64,000 bases of DNA, from assembly GCA_018907035.1 (NCBI GenBank), contig JACCIC010000200.1, forward strand, positions 682,001 through 746,000. The letters are read 5' to 3'. Both the position numbers and the translations under genes were made by a program. Shown here one piece after another: positions 1-11,649 of the stretch; within the stretch, counting starts at the first letter, position 1, and the number at the start of each line of letters is the position of its first letter. The notes beneath the pieces were generated by a model. It worked only from the letters and a program-made list of their open reading frames with translations, was not told the DNA's origin and made no database searches. This DNA comes from Sycobia sp. Sy_11 (lineage: Eukaryota; Arthropoda; Insecta; Hymenoptera; Epichrysomallidae).

Positions 1-350
1 AGATCTGTGACTATGTGCATATTACTCAAATGAAAAACATCTTCGAGAAAGGTCACGAGAAAAACATTAGCAAGGAGATATTTAAAATAAATCGTGAATC
101 GAAAAGACAAAATCTTGATATGTACATCTTGGAAGATTTGAAAAGCGAGATTATCAATGGTTTCATTTGTACAGAACAACTCTCGTATGTGGGAAAGTAG
201 TTTACTGCGAACTACGAGGAACGTTTCCAAATTGAACGTGTCATGCATGTATAAGGTCGAGGCTCAATGGAATTTGTACTTGTCCAATGGCTCGGATATC
301 CGGATATGTTTAATTCCTGCATCAAAACATCCGAACTAGAAAATGCATAA
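1..350 (+). pseudogene. Polinton/Maverick integrase C-terminus, broken, runs in from the left edge
   Basis: The single frame starting at base 15 reads like the C-terminal end of the Polinton integrase family (annotated in insects as F54H12.3-like transposon-derived protein). It ends in a chromodomain-like tail: QIERVMHV near 228, then LVQWLGYPDMFNSCIKTSEL at 279-338. In-frame stops at 198-200 and 252-254 break it, so it is not functional. The catalytic core would lie left of the window. The following Polinton-type fragments on the same strand and in a plausible order support the assignment. Family identity comes from recognising the motif, not from a search. Confidence 0.7.
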
Positions 351-1010
351 CCTGGTGTGTGGATCTGATTGAAATTCACCTACCTTGTCCTATTATGGAT
401 GTAGAGGAAGCCGAAGCGATTTTTAATAGTAAATTCAAGGTCAACAGAAGAATTTTGAAGAACATTGTTTTCCACATGGTATTGATAAATATTTGGAAGA
501 GCTAGCGAATGAGATTAATTACTAGTGTATACAGAAAAATCAAGTACTATAGCTAGACGTTCACGAAAAAGGATTTTACCAGATGATGCGAAAATAAATT
601 TCTGACAATCCACATTGCATTATGTTAAATGAATGAATACGCCGTATATTCAGTTTTTTAGACAACCCAGAAATTCTCAAATCTAATAAGAATGAGTCAA
701 GAGATGTACCCGCGTATTTAACCCGTGTCATACCCGATCAATTGTTTATTTACACGGATATTTGTGAACTGTATCTAGTTGGTGACATACAACCTGCTCT
801 TTTGCGTATCCTGTCTACAGATACCTAAAATTATCAGTTTGGATCTAATATCGTAAGATAGTTTTCGTCTGCTAACTGCATTCCGTTGTTAAATCATAGT
901 GTTCGCTCTATTGTCTTGATATAAGAAATAAAGAAGATAATTGTAAACCATTCGATTACGGGACGATGACGGTTACACTTCACTTTAAACGCGATCGATT
1001 AAAAGATAGA
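351..1010 (+). pseudogene. Polinton conserved structural ORF remnant
   Basis: Six-frame reading of this stretch gives an interrupted protein with recognisable blocks: VIPDQLFIYTDICELYLVGD near 730-790, then PALLRIL, and after several stops a VTLHF-like ending near 970-985. These blocks match an ORF that follows the integrase in many insect Polintons. Its exact role is not certain to me, though a virion-associated protein is plausible. Stops and frameshifts are frequent. The 350-690 part has only weak coding traces. Confidence 0.5.
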
Positions 1011-1040
1011 AAAACATAAATCAAAAATATAACTCATTAC

Positions 1041-1340
1041 ATGAATTACTATAACAATCAAATTAGTGGACGAAGACTGAGAAATATTTTTTCTGGTTCG
1101 AGGTATCAGAGAGGTAAGGGAGTTGGTTCATAGTTACTTTGTAAAATTCTACCCTGTATGGCTTTTGGTGCGCGCGTTGTTGGCAAAGAAGTGTTCGCAC
1201 AGGAGTTTATGTAATCGACGGTAACTGTTGCCAATAGTGGTCCAAAATTTAAAGACTCGTTGAAATTATGCGCTAAAGAAGTTGATAAAATTTTAAAAAG
1301 AAGATTTAAAAAATTTTAAAAAAAAATTAAATAAAATTGC
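1041..1340 (+). pseudogene. Polinton small basic virion-protein-like remnant
   Basis: Reading from the ATG at 1041 gives a short protein with the block YQRGKGVGS (about 1104-1130), followed by hydrophobic and basic segments (FGARVVGKE, then FKDSLKLCAKEVDKILKRR) interrupted by stops. A Gly/Arg-rich YQRG motif followed by an amphipathic basic region is typical of the small ORF just upstream of the capsid gene in insect Polintons. It is non-functional because of its stops. The lysine-rich ORF after it (1358-1612) may be the connecting part of the same or the next protein. Confidence 0.45.
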
Positions 1341-1559
1341 TGATATAATGAAAGGCGATGATCATAAATCGATTGCAACTAAACGCAGACTTTAGTTTAA
1401 AAATGTACGTTTATAAAACATCACTGTCCGAGCTCTTAAAAACGAAAAAAAAAAATAATAAAAAATCGTACCGTAAGGAAAAGCCGAAGAAAAAATCCTA
1501 TAAAACACTAAAACGTAATAAGCAAAGTAAGAAAATAGTTACTTACAGAAAATATAAAC

Positions 1560-2861
1560 GATCCTTTTGGACATCGATAAATCATAGCCTTCTTACAGAC
1601 ATATTTGTCTGAGTGTATATCGATTAAGTTAGACATCTTCACTTTATCCAAGATTCAAAATTCTATTAAAAGTAGCAGTTACTTAAATTATAAGCCTGTA
1701 TTTTTCATTGGTGAAGAAAGCGACGCCCTTTGGAATTTGTGATCCGAAGCGCAAGTAAACACTGCATAGACCTTACTCGTACCATGCTTCACGTTCAAGC
1801 AGAAAATATTATGTAGATACATGCAGATAGATAGATGCATCATTAATAATTTTCTCTCCCTATATGCAATAAAATCGATGTATTTTTCAACCAAAAATTA
1901 GTTTCACCTCCCAATAATGTATACGCTTACAGCGCTTATATAGAATTCTTACTCAACTTCTCGACGGAAGCTAAAGAGCACACTTGACGTCTTTCTTATG
2001 GTATGGCTATACATTATATGCTATACAGCACGTCATTTCGAAACTGTAACAAACGCTATGAGTGCTCAAGTTAATAAAGGAGTTTCAAACCGTTAAGAGT
2101 TTACGCCAGGTAGCAAAACCTTTGATATGTTCGGCTATTGACATTGTGACGTCAAGATAAAATGTTAATAAATGGCATAGCAATGTGAGTTCGCTTAGTG
2201 ACAAGCAAAGACGCATTCTTTTTCATGGATTCATCTAATAATGGGAGATTTAAGGCTAAAATAAAAGAATCAGCTCTCGTTATTCGAACAGTAAAAATTA
2301 ATCCTGGTGTCTTGCACACGCTAATGCATTAGCTAAAACTACTGCTAAATATCCTATCATACGAGTGGAGGTACAATCGTTTACAATGCACGCGAGGATA
2401 ACGATCGACTCGATCGATAATGTAATTCTCGGTCAATTACCGAAAAGAATTATTATTGGATTTGTCGACAACAGAGCTTTTAATAGAAATCTAAATTTAC
2501 GATTCTATTTCATTTTCAAAACATCAACATCAACTATTTCTCATTGTAAATCGCCGTTGTACCAATTCCGAGCAAACGTTTGCAGCCCCGTTTTACACTC
2601 AAATCAAATCTACTATAGACCTCTTCCATGCACTATTTTAGGCACAGGTATAAACTTTCTGAACGAAGATATTGGAATTAATCAAGATAATTATTCAAAA
2701 GAATATTTTCTTACCACTTTTGATCTCACACCTGACTTATTAGTGTACTGCACCACGCACTGGATTCTCGTTCGCTTGGGGAGCGTGTGTATAGAGGTAG
2801 ATTTCGAGCAAGCTCTCGAAAACATTCTTAATTGTAGAGTTTTTGCAAAATACAAATTTTA
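1560..2861 (+). pseudogene. Polinton major-capsid-like protein (F54H12.2-like), degenerate
   Basis: The best preserved part is a 165-codon open frame at 2365-2862 containing GQLPKRIIIGFVDNRAF, GTGINFLNEDIGI, FDLTPDLL and THWILVRLGS, all hallmark blocks of the double-jelly-roll-type capsid protein of insect Polintons. Weaker blocks in shifting frames (ESDALWNL near 1720, KGVSNR.EFTPGSKTFDMFG near 2080-2140) show that the similarity extends upstream to about 1560. The N-terminal two-thirds is broken by frameshifts and stops. Capsid genes in this class are known from Polintons that may form virions. This copy cannot encode a full-length protein. Confidence 0.7.
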
Positions 2862-2953
2862 GCTCATAACGAGTGGCGCTGGTAGTAGATGTTGCGTTTG
2901 TAAAACTCATCATTATCTTCGGTGAAATTGTTTGGACAGGAGCAATAAAAAGA

Positions 2954-3180
2954 AATGGATTACGTAATCCACATACAAGATCCACGCGACGCCAATGAAG
3001 CGTTTATACCAAAAGAAGTTGCTTTTATATTATTGCAGGATAAGATAATTAGTTACTAGAATATACAATCGCCTTGCAATTTTAAAGATTTACCTCACAA
3101 TATACGCAAGACTAATAATTTTTGCAGTTTAAATTTACATGGAATTCATTGGTTTGAAGGTTAAATTTTGCTTCATAAAT
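2954..3180 (+). pseudogene. Polinton conserved ORF remnant downstream of capsid
   Basis: An ATG at 2954 opens a frame starting MDYVIHIQDPRDANEAFIPK, interrupted by a stop near 3058. It continues in the same frame with FKDLPHNIR and NLHGIHWFEG. The second half (NxHGIxW) resembles a short ORF that sits between capsid and protease in many insect Polintons. Function is unknown to me. The order relative to its neighbours is the main support. Confidence 0.45.
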
Positions 3181-3609
3181 TAGAGTATCATATATATAAT
3201 GTAAGCTAGAGAAGCGCAAGGAATATACGTATGGGGTGAACAAAAAGCTTAATATTTGGAATCTACTCTGATACGACGCACAACTAATCTCGAAATATAT
3301 AATACACCGAGCTATGATTGACTCCAGCGCTTCTTTTCACGTGCACATGCGTCTAACAAGCAAATTCAAGTATAAAAGGAATCAATGTACTGTATTCAGG
3401 AACCATTTAATCAAAAAGTGATTATGTTCACTTTTACCTGAATAAGATTATCCGCCACCGGTTACCAGTGAAACTTTCTATATCGCATTTTTGAGTTATC
3501 AAGAGCATCAATGTAACTCACGCGTTAATTTTGACTCTATTATTGAAGCCAGAATTGCCTAAGTTGACGAATCATAGGAAGGTGACGAAATAGCATTCAC
3601 AGATATATC

Positions 3610-3894
3610 GCTATCATGAATACTAGAGAGATTATGTAGGCTTTTAGAAATGTACGAGTCAACTCCGTTGGTGTATATACGACGGATCATATACCTAAAT
3701 ACTTGAGTATTCCTCCTGCAGTAATATCAAACACAGATACCTCCGACAAACCTGGCACATGCTGGAAAGATTTCTATACAGACAAAAACGGATATGGAAG
3801 CTACTTCGATAGCTATGGTCTTCCACCAACCTTGCCGTATTATCTTATGCATTTCAAGAGTAATTGTGTACGAGACGAATGGAATAAAAAATAA
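3610..3894 (+). pseudogene. Polinton adenain-like cysteine protease, N-terminal half
   Basis: The open frame at 3703-3894 contains VISNTDTSDKPGTCWKDFY and YGSYFDSYGLPP, the block pattern of the adenovirus-type protease carried by Polintons. Family members have a catalytic His in the GxHW-like block. Here that position appears to read Cys (GTCW), and the C-terminal half with the catalytic Cys is missing, so this is a dead fragment. Upstream residues (PKYLSIPP) align with the usual lead-in. No further Polinton coding is visible to the right. Confidence 0.65.
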
Positions 3895-3899
3895 ATTTA

Positions 3900-4818
3900 T
3901 AGTTTCGATTCGCAAGTGTGTGATGAATATTGCATTACGTTTTTTATTTTAGGTTTTAGAAAAATATTTTTAGAAAAAAAGAAAAAATGTAAGAAACCCC
4001 GCGTACAACATAATACGTTTCCTCACACCAGCTCTATCGGAGCTAAATTATGTAATCAATCTTGTACATCGATGATGAAATTGTTATAAAAACTAATATT
4101 TTTATAAATAAAAATGTAATCAAATATTCTAGTAAATATAGATCTTTTTAATTCTATATTATTATTTCTATCTATTCCACTATTTCTTTTACATAACACG
4201 TGTAAATAAAAATGTGTAATAAATGACTATTTAAAAAAATGAATTTATATCTAGTTGTTATATGTAGAGTTCATACGTAGAGATCTTAAAAATACTATAT
4301 TTAAAAAAAAGAATGACAATTAAATGTTTAAATGGCTCAACTTGTAATAGTAACTCAAATAATTTAAAATAATAACATCCTGTAACTCTAGTCGTTATTT
4401 TATCCAGGAGCTGCAAAAAGATTAAAACTTATCAGAACGTGTTAAAATCTGATATATAACGATTCTTTAGTCTAGGAGTTGCGTAATTTGAAGTAAATAT
4501 AACTTATCAGAACCTGTAGCATCATGCTATGTAACGTTATTCGACTAACATAGGGGGTAAAATTTTTTCGGGTGGATAGTTCGACAAGCCAGAAGAATTA
4601 AAAATTATACATAGCAATCTTCTTGGTTTTAAACAATATTTTTTTCTTCATAAGCACAATATTGAGAATTATGTTAAATCAAGTATGAAGATATGAGCTC
4701 CAAAATTCTACGTCCTAAATATTTTATTAACTGAATTATTTAGTTATTCCTAAACTATCATAACTGAAAATATTCATAAAAAATTCGCTGTTGTTTAAGA
4801 ATTATAATATTTTTAATG

Positions 4819-4890
<72 letters not shown>

Positions 4891-5340
4891 AATAAATTTT
4901 TTTATTGATTGAAACCAAATTTTATTTCACAATCGCTTTTTATATACTACCTTATCCTACAAAAACGTATAAAAACTCAAGAGAAAATCCAAGTAAGTGA
5001 AAGATTTAATAAACCATTACAATGTTATTATCTTTTCAAAATATGCTATACATTAAAATAACACATTGCAAAATAATTATAAAATTTAATTTCATTGATA
5101 GATGGTACATAACATTTAGTTAGTACTTCACGTGAAATGCTTCGAATATAATAAGTATTCACGTAGCTTACATCATAAAGTAAATTTCAACTCTTATATG
5201 CTTGAAAAATTGGCATTCAGTTTTGCATTATTGAAGCAGACCACGAAATATCAATATAAGTTCTAATACTACGGATAAGGACTGCTCTTTTATCCCTTAA
5301 TTTTCTACCTGTATCAAGTTTGGACACTGAAAACTATAAG
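3900..5340. other. AT-rich non-coding DNA with a (CA)n(TA)n microsatellite
   Basis: No gene-like frame is visible. The only structured element is a microsatellite at about 4820-4884 that switches from (CA)n to (TA)n. Confidence 0.7.
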
Positions 5341-5349
5341 TAAGGCATT

Positions 5350-5530
5350 CCTCTGAGCTCAGGGCGATTTTTCAGAATGCTTCCAGACTGCTGTTAGATC
5401 CACTTATTTTACTTGCTTATGAGCATATCGAACTACAGACTTGGACAAGTGGTTTTCGGTTACCGCTATTGTTCATGGAAACTTTTGAAGTCCTTCTTGA
5501 CTTATACACTTCCAAACAGCGAAGTGATAC
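5350..5530 (-). repeat. Dispersed repeat shared with 52275-52440
   Basis: The minus strand closely matches the plus strand near 52275-52440. Shared blocks include GTTCGATATGCTCA.AAGCAAG, AGCAGTCT.GAAGCA and CTGAAAAATCGCCC, and both copies then carry CTTCCAAACA.TGAAGTG-type sequence. This indicates an unclassified interspersed repeat present in opposite orientation. Confidence 0.6.
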
Positions 5531-5865
5531 AGCCAATAAGGAATAAAAATTGTTTGCATGAATACTTTTATAAGAATATACTATAATCAAGAATTGTACA
5601 AATATAATATGAAAACTAATTCTGCAAGAGCAATCAAATTTATTAGCAATTATCTTCATAGCCCCGCCCCCCATTCTAATCATTTCTCACCTACTCGTAC
5701 CACCCTCTACCGTTGATTTTATTTTATATAAAAATATTTAAAGACCAAGGGGTTGTCAATCGATTCAGGGACGTTGGAGTGCGTATATCATACATCAAGC
5801 ATGGGATCACCGATCAGTCTAGCCCGTGAACCCCTGAGGAAAGAATTCCAAAACGAAAAAGAACG

Positions 5866-6240
5866 ATGAAGATAACATATCAAATCTTATTACTTGTCAA
5901 ATTTTTTTGTAAAATAATAGCACTTGAGGTTAGAGGACCAATGCTGTTTAGAAAGATATATTCGTTTAAGTATGCCGCGATCTCCTTCTTTATCTTAATC
6001 TCCGTATCATATTTCCTTATCAGTCAGGAAATACTACAACACCAATGCGTAACTTCCTGCTTCGATACTGCACAGCCTTCGCAAATGAGCAGTACTACAT
6101 GTGGACGGCTTTTAATGAAAAATTTGGTCAATCTGTTACATGTAATAATTAATGTAAAAGTACGAATGGAAAATGTTGTGGAAAAAAGTTAAATTGTTAC
6201 TCCCACGTGTACACTGATCGAAAGGAAACGTTACAGTGAC
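5866..6240 (+). other. Possible short secreted or Cys-rich ORF remnant, unrecognised
   Basis: A 108-codon frame (5866-6192) begins with two hydrophobic stretches. A second frame from the ATG at 6045 becomes cysteine-rich (Cys codons at 6141, 6153, 6174, 6177 and 6195) but is cut by an in-frame TAA at 6150-6152. I do not recognise a family. The spacing resembles small disulfide-rich peptides only superficially. It lies on the testican strand upstream of the Kazal exon, but the cysteine spacing does not match the known testican N-terminus. It may be noise or a dead small gene. Confidence 0.2.
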
Positions 6241-6379
6241 CAAAAGTCAAGTAGATTCTTCGTGTGTTCTTAGATAACTGATGGTCACGTAAAATCAACT
6301 TTACGAGTGGCTTAGTTTTAACAGTATTGCTCACAGTAGTATAAATACCTAACTTCATATAGACATAACTAGTATTTTT

Positions 6380-6495
6380 ACCAAAAGAATCATTTTATTT
6401 ATTTATATAATATTATTTTAGATTATATAATATATTTATAATATTATTTTATTTATATTATTTATATTTATAATATTATTTTTTATTTATTGATA

Positions 6496-6536
<41 letters not shown>

Positions 6537-7080
6537 ATCTAATATATTTTAATATCTTCGGTTTAAGAATAAAATAAGAGGTGGAAAATCAATTTCATTT
6601 ATGAATTAAGTATATTATATATAGATAATAGGAATGTTACATTTTAAAAGTTTAAGCATATATTATTGAAATAAGAAAGTATCTACTAAAATTATTCCAA
6701 TAAAATTATACAAAATAATTGTAAAAATAACAAACATCGATTTTATTTGTTATGTACCAATACTCATACCTTTATATAATATATAGTTATGCATAATTTT
6801 TTATATACATATGAAATATTGTCCCTACCGCATATATATATTTTCTCTTTCTGGGATCGATTTTTGTCGACTTTAGCCAGCATACGATAGCCATAATATT
6901 TATAGCTGCCAGCATTCCCTTTGTATACTTATAGCAGCGACACACATAAGCAGTAGCGTAGAAGGAATTAATATTTTCAAGAACTGTGAATTTCTACAAA
7001 TTGCAGACCACCACAGCTATGTTGGAAGTCAATTTCAGGAAGATTGAGTCGAAATTTAATATTTTTTGAAAAACTACCTG
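6380..7080. other. AT-rich non-coding DNA with (TA)n
   Basis: Low-complexity TTTAT-rich sequence leads into a (TA)n tract at about 6503-6535. The rest shows no convincing coding or element ends. Confidence 0.6.
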
Positions 7081-7139
7081 TTACTATTATACACCTATCG
7101 ACGTTCTCCCTGTATTCTCGCTACTAACTTACTTTCCCC

Positions 7140-7560
7140 ATACTCCACTTAGCACAACCCCCGCTGATAAAGTAGCATCGGCGTGCCTCTGCTGGAACTG
7201 CGGCATAGATGAACACCGTTATTCTACCTGCCCACATCTTCAAAAAGGAAAGTTTTGCTATAGATGTGGACTATAGACGTGATATGTATAGGTGCTATCG
7301 TGCCCGGAACGTTTGACCCCTGCCGTGCCAATTTAGAAGGAAGAGAGCGACTGCAGGGCGCAGTCAGGGAAGAGAGCGAAGAAGATACGCCAGGTGTTAA
7401 CGCAAAGCGCGGCTGAGAAGGGAGAGGCAGCTCCAAAAGCCCAGAACCCTACCGTGGCGCAGACGATCCAGCACGTCACAAGCACAGTAGGGAAATCGCA
7501 GACGTTGATTGCCGTCATGCCAAGAGCAGCAATGGTCCTGAAGCAATAGAAAGAGTACCG
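7140..7560 (+). pseudogene. Retrotransposon gag zinc-knuckle fragment
   Basis: The plus strand near 7185-7270 encodes CWNCGIDEHRYSTCP followed by FCYRCG, a CX2CX4HX4C-type nucleic-acid-binding knuckle and the start of a second one. The rest to about 7550 is an Ala/Lys/Gln-rich tail with stops. This is typical of the nucleocapsid end of a retroelement gag. No protease or polymerase follows it, so the clade cannot be assigned. Confidence 0.55.
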
Positions 7561-8089
7561 ACCTCTATTATGAGCATGAATACAAATGGCTGCGGACTTA
7601 AATATATACCGTTTCGTTGTCTTGACTTAAATATCTTGTCGTCTCCTTAAATGTATTGTTGTCCCCATGATCTACCCCCCTACCGCGAAATACAGACCAC
7701 TCCAAAATGAATGCTTGTAGATCGCGACGTAGTCCCAAATGTTATATGAGATGGCCAGGAAATGAAGATAATTAGAATCACCCCGTTAATAATAAGTATT
7801 ACAACTGTACAACATCGGCGGGCGAGAACGGATAAAGTTAAATGAGTGAAAAATGGCTCCAATATAAAGTAAGCTACTTTTCTGTGTCAGTAACGCTCTG
7901 CCAGAACCAACGAGACAGAATAGTTCCAATAACGCACGATTTGTTCCAGTCATTTATGAAAGAAGAAAGAAGAAGAAAGAAGCAAAGAAGAAAGAAGAAA
8001 GAAGAAGCCAGAACCGCAATGCGCTCACCTTGTATGCGTATGAAAATGTGAAGACATACGACCAAGCAAGCCGATCCCGGTGAAGACGT

Positions 8090-8270
8090 TAAGAATAGTA
8101 ACCGTAGTATTAGAATTAGATATACCTAAAATTAGAACTAGTAACTGTAGTATTAGAGTTAGCTAAATCTTTAATTAACAATAGAAACCGTCGCATTAAA
8201 ATTAGTTATATCATAAATTAGGACTAGTAACCATATTAATAGTATAGTATTAGGAAATTAAAAATAATAA
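8090..8270. repeat. Degenerate ~55 bp tandem repeat
   Basis: The phrase AGTAACCGTAGTATTAGA recurs three or four times in diverged form between about 8095 and 8250, giving a short imperfect tandem array. Confidence 0.4.
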
Positions 8271-8449
8271 ATAATGATTTTTTTCTTTTAATTTCTCAGT
8301 TTCAATATTAAAATATTAAAAAAGTTAGTGATAGGAACTGCGGCATCAACTTAAGTTTATATCGAATCACAGATACCCCTGTGACTCCTATACAAGCTAG
8401 CGGGTGTAGCAAATAACATTATGTGATTTTAAAATACAGATATCTACTT

Positions 8450-8863
8450 CAAGCGGATAAATTTTTTTCCGTAAACACCGAAACCTCGCCTAAATTAAAA
8501 ATGCGAACTCTTTCTGATGACTCACAATCATGCGCTCCGCCACGTCGATTTTGGGAGAAACGACGAAAGGAGCAATAGCTCCTCCTTTTTCTGCTGCGAC
8601 AGCCGACCAGATCAGATACACCCGACTCTAGAAGCCATAACCTCAAAACCAGCATCAGCGCTGGACCTTGAGAGACTAACGGGTATACCACCGCTCCCAG
8701 ACTCAAGGCTCATCAGTGAGTTCACTGAAAAACGCCACGTCACCGCTCGTGAATTCGTTGTGAACACGCGCCTGCATCTCATCGCTGTCCGGGCTGAAGG
8801 CCCTTATATACCATCAGAGCGGTGCGGCAGAAGAGCCCGCGTCCGACAGCGACACCAACTGAC

Positions 8864-8896
<33 letters not shown>

Positions 8897-8935
8897 AGGA
8901 TCATCGGCAGATTGATGACGGCAAGTTTCTTTTTG
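8450..8935. other. GC-richer island with TATA-like box and (GA)n tract
   Basis: The composition jumps relative to the flanks. A TTATATACC TATA-like motif sits at about 8803-8811, some 60 bases before a (GA)n tract (about 8863-8897). Overlapping open frames on both strands lack any recognised motif. It could be a promoter or a retroelement LTR. No terminal repeats were found, so neither is claimed. Confidence 0.3.
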
Positions 8936-9011
8936 TTATTTGAAGTGCGGGCTTTATATGCTAGATTCAGGTTTCCCCTCGTCTGCTGTCATGTGCACGG
9001 TGTTGTAACAT

Positions 9012-9766
9012 ATGAGCTCAGTATCTCTGATCACTAATCTGGTTTTATGTCTAATAAGTACGCCATTGTCTAATTTAGTTTTAAACACCCAACTCGAGTC
9101 GAGTATATTCAGTTCGTCAATTCTACTTAAGACTGCACTTTTATCAAATACCTCAAATACGTTCTTTTCTATTAGCGCACCTATTTCGCTTTCGATTCTC
9201 CTTTGCCATTCTTCATTTTGAGCCCATCTTATAGCGCCTCTGTAGCTGACCGGATCTTTATTAATTGGGGCTAACAGTATATACCTGCTACTGCGTCATC
9301 CGTATAAATGACATTTCTTCCTGTTTTGATTTTCTTCGGTCTACCGCGGCCCAATTTCCGTAAAGGGATCTTTTCTTCGTCGTCTGTTTCCCCTGATTCA
9401 ATATCGGTCTTTTCGAACACGATCTTATTGTTTTCATGATCAAACAAGTCTCCGTAAACTACATGCTCTAACGTGTCTCGATTCGTAAATTTTCTTTTCT
9501 TCTGGAACTAACAATTTATACCCAGTAGAAGTATATCCTACTATGATGCTTTGTATTCCCTGCAATCCGAATTTATGTTCTGAATTTCTAGGTCTTTTGA
9601 AATAGCCAACGCTCCCGAATCTACACAATTGATTCAAATCAAGGTTGAACATGCTTGGTAGGTTGTTGATATCTACAACTTTATGCGGGCTCCTATTATA
9701 AGTATACACTGCAGCTTCGCTTGGTAAATCCCAGTTGCACACGGGCAAGCCTGAGTCGCACATCAT
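9012..9766 (-). pseudogene. Ty1/Copia pol fragment: integrase C-terminus into RT N-terminus
   Basis: On the minus strand, 9766-9440 encodes an integrase tail with EAAVYTYNRSPHK, RFGSVGYFKRP and GIQSIIVGYTSTGYKLLVPE, the classic Copia blocks upstream of RT. Further along the minus strand, in another frame, come LRKLGRGRPKK and then WAQNEEWQRRIESEI, and LDSSWVFKTKLDNG to about 9021, which is the start of Copia RT. Stops and frameshifts separate the blocks. The fragment starts abruptly at 9766 against a BEL/Pao fragment of opposite strand. It probably belongs to the same element as the LTR at 12163-12406. Confidence 0.75.
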
Positions 9767-9769
9767 AAC

Positions 9770-10735
9770 ACGGACTTTATATACGGATCAGCGCGTTATT
9801 TGTAATGATATTACACGTATCGAAAAAGCAGCGTGGTTCCAAGAATTAAAGCGTCAAAATATTATTTTATCCGATTTATGCTCAACAGAGACAGCTGATA
9901 ACTCGATTACAATTTTAATAGGCGTGGATATTTTTGATAAAATTTTAACAGGAAAGAAGTTTAATTTACAGAATGGTCTCACAGCCATAGAAATTAAGCT
10001 TGTTGGACAATTTCCGGTAAAGTCCATACGAGTGAGTGAACAGACGCTGGAAGCGAAGCCATTTTCATGTTTGTATCTGAGGCTAAAATTTCCGATCTTT
10101 GGATTTTAGACGTATTAGGTATCAGAGATCCTATAGAAAAGTCAGATATTTTTATGAGAGAACAAGCGGTAAAGGATAGATTTTTAAAAATGGTTCGTAA
10201 TAACGATGACGGTCGATATTCGGTAGATCTGCCGTGGATGGAAGGACATTCTTCTTTATCAGATAATTTGAATTTAGCTTTAAATAGAGTCGATAAGATA
10301 GTTAAGAAATTAAAAAAAGACAAGCAGTTCGATAAATATACAATGATTTTCAATGAATGGTGTTAAGAAGGTTTTCTAGAGGCTGTGCCGAAAGCTAAAC
10401 TGAATTTCTTATCGCAGTATTTACCTCATCGTCTGGTGATAAAGGCGAGAAGTACCACTGAAATGCGACCTGTTTTTGATCCGTCTAGAACGAAAAGCGG
10501 AAAACCTTCTTTAAATAATTGTCTAGAAATGAGCCTACCCTTGTCGAGCTAATTCCAGTCTCTTTATTAAAATTTCGAAAAAATAAAATGGCTGTTTTAG
10601 TGGATATTCGCAAAGTATTTTTGCAAATCGAGATTAATAAGATAGAGATTTTCTCAGGTTCCTGAGGTATATTAGGTTGTCAAATATCTCCCTTCCGCTT
10701 TTTTGTTCTTCATTCAATGCTTTATAAACATTACA
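9770..10735 (+). pseudogene. BEL/Pao retrotransposon fragment: protease-linked region into RT
   Basis: Plus-strand frames give WFQELKRQNIILSDL, then ILIGVDIFDKILTGKK and LQNGLTAIEIKLVG, the DUF1758-type aspartic protease region of BEL/Pao elements. This continues as ISDLWILDVLGIRDPIEKS and DGRYSVDLPWMEGHSSLSDN, then YLPHRLVIKARSTTEMRPVF at about 10420-10480, which is the lead-in to RT. Traces of VLVDIRKVFLQIEI extend to about 10640. At least four stops or frameshifts break it. No LTR was seen. Confidence 0.75.
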
Positions 10736-10744
10736 GCGTTTGGA

Positions 10745-11490
10745 TTTACGTCACATATGCGCCGTTTTGTTCAATAATGTGTTTTCATCTAGACGGCAAC
10801 TTCATAATACCCCTCTCGTAGAAACCCCTTTCCTTATTTGCGAAGAACTCGGACAGCCACTTTTCACAAGCCTCTTTTGAGTCCAACTTTACACCACCAA
10901 GGGCGTTTGACATGGACAGGAACAGGTGGTAATCACTTGGCGCTATGTCCGGACTATATGGTGGATACGATACAACCTCTCATCCGAACTCCCGTAGTTT
11001 CTGACGAGTCATCAATGAAGTATGTGGTCTGGCGTTGTCCTGGTGGAACACTACACCCTTTCTGTTGGCCAATTGTGGACGCTTCTGGTCGATAGCCTGC
11101 TTCAATCGGTCTAGTTGTTTTTTTGCGTTAAATCATGCGGCACTCAAACATCAAGCTTTTTTTGTATCCAACCTTCTGCAGATGGCTCAAAATTGTTTGG
11201 TGACTAACTCTCATCTCCTGGGCAATGTCTCAAGATGTCACATGCCGGTCTAACTCAATAAATCCCATGATTTGATCGGTATTCCTCGTCACAGGTCTTC
11301 CGCCGGCTGGCTTATCCATGGTGTCGTTTTCACCGGCTCTGAATCGTCAAATCCATTCCTCTGCAGTTCGAAGTGATAACGTATCATCCCCCAAACACCA
11401 TTAATCTCAAGGAACCTTCCTCTAGAATTTACCTTTGACGAAAGAAAACTTTAAAATGTCGTGAATTTCGACGTTAGTGAATACAATGTT
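10745..11490 (-). mobile_element. Mariner transposase remnant with internal deletion
   Basis: Reading the minus strand from 11490 down gives EIHDILKFSFVKGKF, then a helix-turn-helix region (RPVTRNTDQIMGFIELDRH, VSHQTILSHLQKVGYKK). It then jumps directly to LANRKGVVFHQDNARPHTS, YPPYSPDIAPSDYHLF and WLSEFFANKERGFYERGI near 10820. The segment that should hold the first catalytic Asp is missing, so about 100 codons are deleted. Asp residues two and three (HQDN, PSDYH) remain. Frameshifts occur near 11435. It separates the Copia LTR and gag side from the BEL/Pao fragment. Confidence 0.75.
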
Positions 11491-11649
11491 TACACGTCTA
11501 CAACTTTTGAACGCAATATCCAAACTAATCATGCATAGCGTCGTTCTGTACGTTATGTCAAGGCCTTTCAAATAATGTATAGTATTGCGAGATACGAGCT
11601 CTGTAGCGCATTGTACATAGCCGCAAAATTTTAACTGAACATTAACTTT

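Noticed and set aside
8517..8915. A 132-codon open frame.
   Set aside because: It ends in a (GA)n-encoded Arg-Glu repeat and has an overlapping frame on the other strand. No domain seen.
10838..11253. Plus-strand frames of 72-85 codons.
   Set aside because: They are antisense shadows of the minus-strand mariner transposase.
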